DNA from: Clostridia bacterium
GTDB lineage: Bacteria > Bacillota > Clostridia > Oscillospirales > CAG-272
Length of the DNA: 14,155 nucleotides
NCBI GenBank assembly: GCA_017504335.1
Contig: JAFVRI010000256.1
Span: 1-14,155, forward strand
Direction: 5' to 3'
The position numbers and the translations under genes were made by a program. Numbering within the stretch: the first letter of the stretch is position 1; each line of letters begins with the position of its first letter. This document shows positions 12,980 through 14,155 of this stretch, one piece after another. Under the pieces are notes generated by a model. That model was given only the letters and a program-made list of their open reading frames with translations, made no database searches and was not told where the DNA came from.

Positions 12980-14155
12980 CTAAGTTAAAATTGAATTCAT
13001 TAAGACATCAGCAGCGCGTTTCTTTGCGCTATCATACGACGAAAGATACTGTTGGGTGGTTCTGATGCTTTCGTGACCGAACATACTCCTAACAGTTTCG
13101 ATATCTACGCCGTTTTTTATCATAAGCGATCCGCAAGTATGACGCAATCCGTGAAGCTTAAGATGTCTCAAGCCGCACTTTTCCTCATATTCAGCACAAA
13201 TGCGCGTTAACGAGTACAAACTCATCATATCGCCGTCGTCACCTGTGAAGACAAAGCCTTCTTCCTTCCAACGTATTCCGGCTCTCTCGCGTTCAATCTG
13301 CTGTTGCATTCGCCATTCTAACAACGCTTCAGCATATTCGTCTGAATAAAATACCGTTCTAACACTGCTTTTTGATTTTGGAGTTTTAACCGACTGTTTC
13401 TCTCCTTTGATTTTATAAGCGCTTCTATTTACGCTTAAGCTATTCTTTTTGAAATCAAAGTCCGACCACATTAGTCCGACCACTTCCCCTCTTCTCAAGC
13501 CGAGGAGCAGAGACGTGTACAACAGTGCTTTTGTTTTTGGCGATTCTTCATTTAATCCTTCAAAAAAAATCTTTACTTCATCACTGTCATATGCCTGGAA
13601 CTGTTTTTTATAGATCTTCGGATACTCAACGTATTGCTGATGAAGAACATCTTTTTCAGCAAACCCCATCTTAAAAGCTTCCGTCATAACCGACGAGAAA
13701 ACCGTAGCGTATCTTTTCACCGTAGCTGGTGACAACGGTTCTGTATTTTCTTCATCAAATCGCGAACCCGGTGCAACAAGGTAGTCTATAAAAGACTGAA
13801 GGTGTTGCGACGAAATATCCTTAACCCTAATATTACCGAACGAAGGCAAAATAAACTGATCAATGACCGAGCGGTAAAATCGGACGGTGTTGGGCGAAAG
13901 TCTATTGGTTACCTTCTTATAATAATACTCATTTACGAAAGCAGATAGAGTCATGCCCAGCGCGGAGATGTCAGTTTTTTTAGCTTTCTTTCCGGGAACA
14001 TACATTCCGTTCCGCACAGACAACTCAAACATTTCCGCAAACTCTCTTGCAGCTTTCTCAGCGGCTCTTGTGTTAAGCTCTTTGGGCGGCTTATATGTAG
14101 TATTTATAAACTGTTGCTTGCCGCCGGGCTTACCATTCGACACCCTTATACAATA
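12980..14155 (-). CDS. Second tyrosine recombinase, int2 (5' end beyond window)
   Basis: The visible 391 codons encode a tyrosine integrase of the same type as int1. The N-terminal arm-binding part (YCIRVSNGKPGGKQQ) aligns with YLIRVSCGLDESGKQ of int1, the core-binding part carries LSPNTVRFY, and the catalytic part has R in LGLRRGE, PKSKSSVRT, HGLRHT, FGHES and the tyrosine in TTQQYLSS. All catalytic residues are present. The frame is open to the right edge; a GTG at 14143 would cut into the first strand of the domain and has no good SD, so the true start is probably about 10-15 codons beyond the window. It faces int1 and heads an operon with the excisionase-like gene. The two integrases look related but clearly diverged, so this is not a recent duplication. 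Confidence 0.9.
   Translation of the reverse strand, partial: YCIRVSNGKPGGKQQFINTTYKPPKELNTRAAEKAAREFAEMFELSVRNGMYVPGKKAKKTDISALGMTLSAFVNEYYYKKVTNRLSPNTVRFYRSVIDQFILPSFGNIRVKDISSQHLQSFIDYLVAPGSRFDEENTEPLSPATVKRYATVFSSVMTEAFKMGFAEKDVLHQQYVEYPKIYKKQFQAYDSDEVKIFFEGLNEESPKTKALLYTSLLLGLRRGEVVGLMWSDFDFKKNSLSVNRSAYKIKGEKQSVKTPKSKSSVRTVFYSDEYAEALLEWRMQQQIERERAGIRWKEEGFVFTGDDGDMMSLYSLTRICAEYEEKCGLRHLKLHGLRHTCGSLMIKNGVDIETVRSMFGHESIRTTQQYLSSYDSAKKRAADVLMNSILT

Larger units (their letters stand above)
10970..14155. mobile_element. Edge of integrated element(s) at tRNA-Pro
   Basis: The combination of a tRNA 3' end, two tyrosine integrases, an excisionase-like gene, repeats and lower GC content marks this as the end of one or two integrative elements. 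The other boundary is not in the window, and no second copy of the tRNA 3' end was found. Replication, transfer or phage structural genes are not visible, so the type (ICE, prophage or island) is open. Confidence 0.65.

Noticed and set aside
13459..13483. 11-bp direct repeat AGTCCGACCAC in int2
   Set aside because: It codes for the conserved VVGLMWSDF region in two different frames (period 14); int1 has a similar protein motif here, so it is probably coincidence.
1..14155. CRISPR array, insertion sequence or known defence genes
   Set aside because: No regularly spaced repeats, transposase or recognisable defence protein was seen. The only mobile-element genes are the tyrosine integrases and the excisionase-like gene.

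Overview
The window looks like a chromosome segment of a Gram-positive Bacillota, most likely a gut-type member of class Clostridia. This rests on strong Shine-Dalgarno (SD) boxes, sigma-A promoters with extended -10 elements, a CarD-family regulator, a YhaO/YhaN-like phosphoesterase/ATPase pair, a clostridial-type glutamate dehydrogenase and a lipoprotein with BspA-like repeats. The genus cannot be fixed from the sequence alone.

Layout: positions 31-965 (+) hold an Sfp-type phosphopantetheinyl transferase and a small unknown protein, closed by a bidirectional terminator. Positions 1012-5057 (-) hold yhaO-like then yhaN-like genes, which overlap by 4 nt and are driven by a clear promoter, followed downstream by a CarD-like regulator with its own extended -10. 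A cytoplasmic-looking Amidase_6 protein (5188-5769, +) is divergent from yhaO and converges on an L-threonine aldolase-like gene (5764-6816, -); the two stop codons share one 6-bp palindrome. Glutamate dehydrogenase gdhA (6888-8240, -) has a consensus promoter and a strong hairpin behind it. A lipoprotein (8572-10752, +) combines an InlB-like repeat, leucine-rich repeats and a transglutaminase-like domain.

From 10895 the character changes. A tRNA-Pro(GGG) gene with encoded CCA is followed by a repeat-rich, AT-rich gap and then by two related tyrosine integrases facing each other (int1 11232-12419, +; int2 12980 to beyond the right edge, -). An excisionase-like protein with two apparent DNA-binding half-repeats lies directly behind int2. 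I read this as the edge of one or two integrated elements at the 3' end of tRNA-Pro. The left 10.8 kb look like ordinary chromosome.

Functional links: YhaO and YhaN probably form one SbcCD-like complex. Glutamate dehydrogenase and threonine aldolase are both amino-acid enzymes, but a terminator-like hairpin between them suggests separate or attenuated expression. The two integrases and the excisionase-like protein are a plausible recombination module. I saw no unmistakably new system; the most unusual part is the double-integrase module and its repeats.
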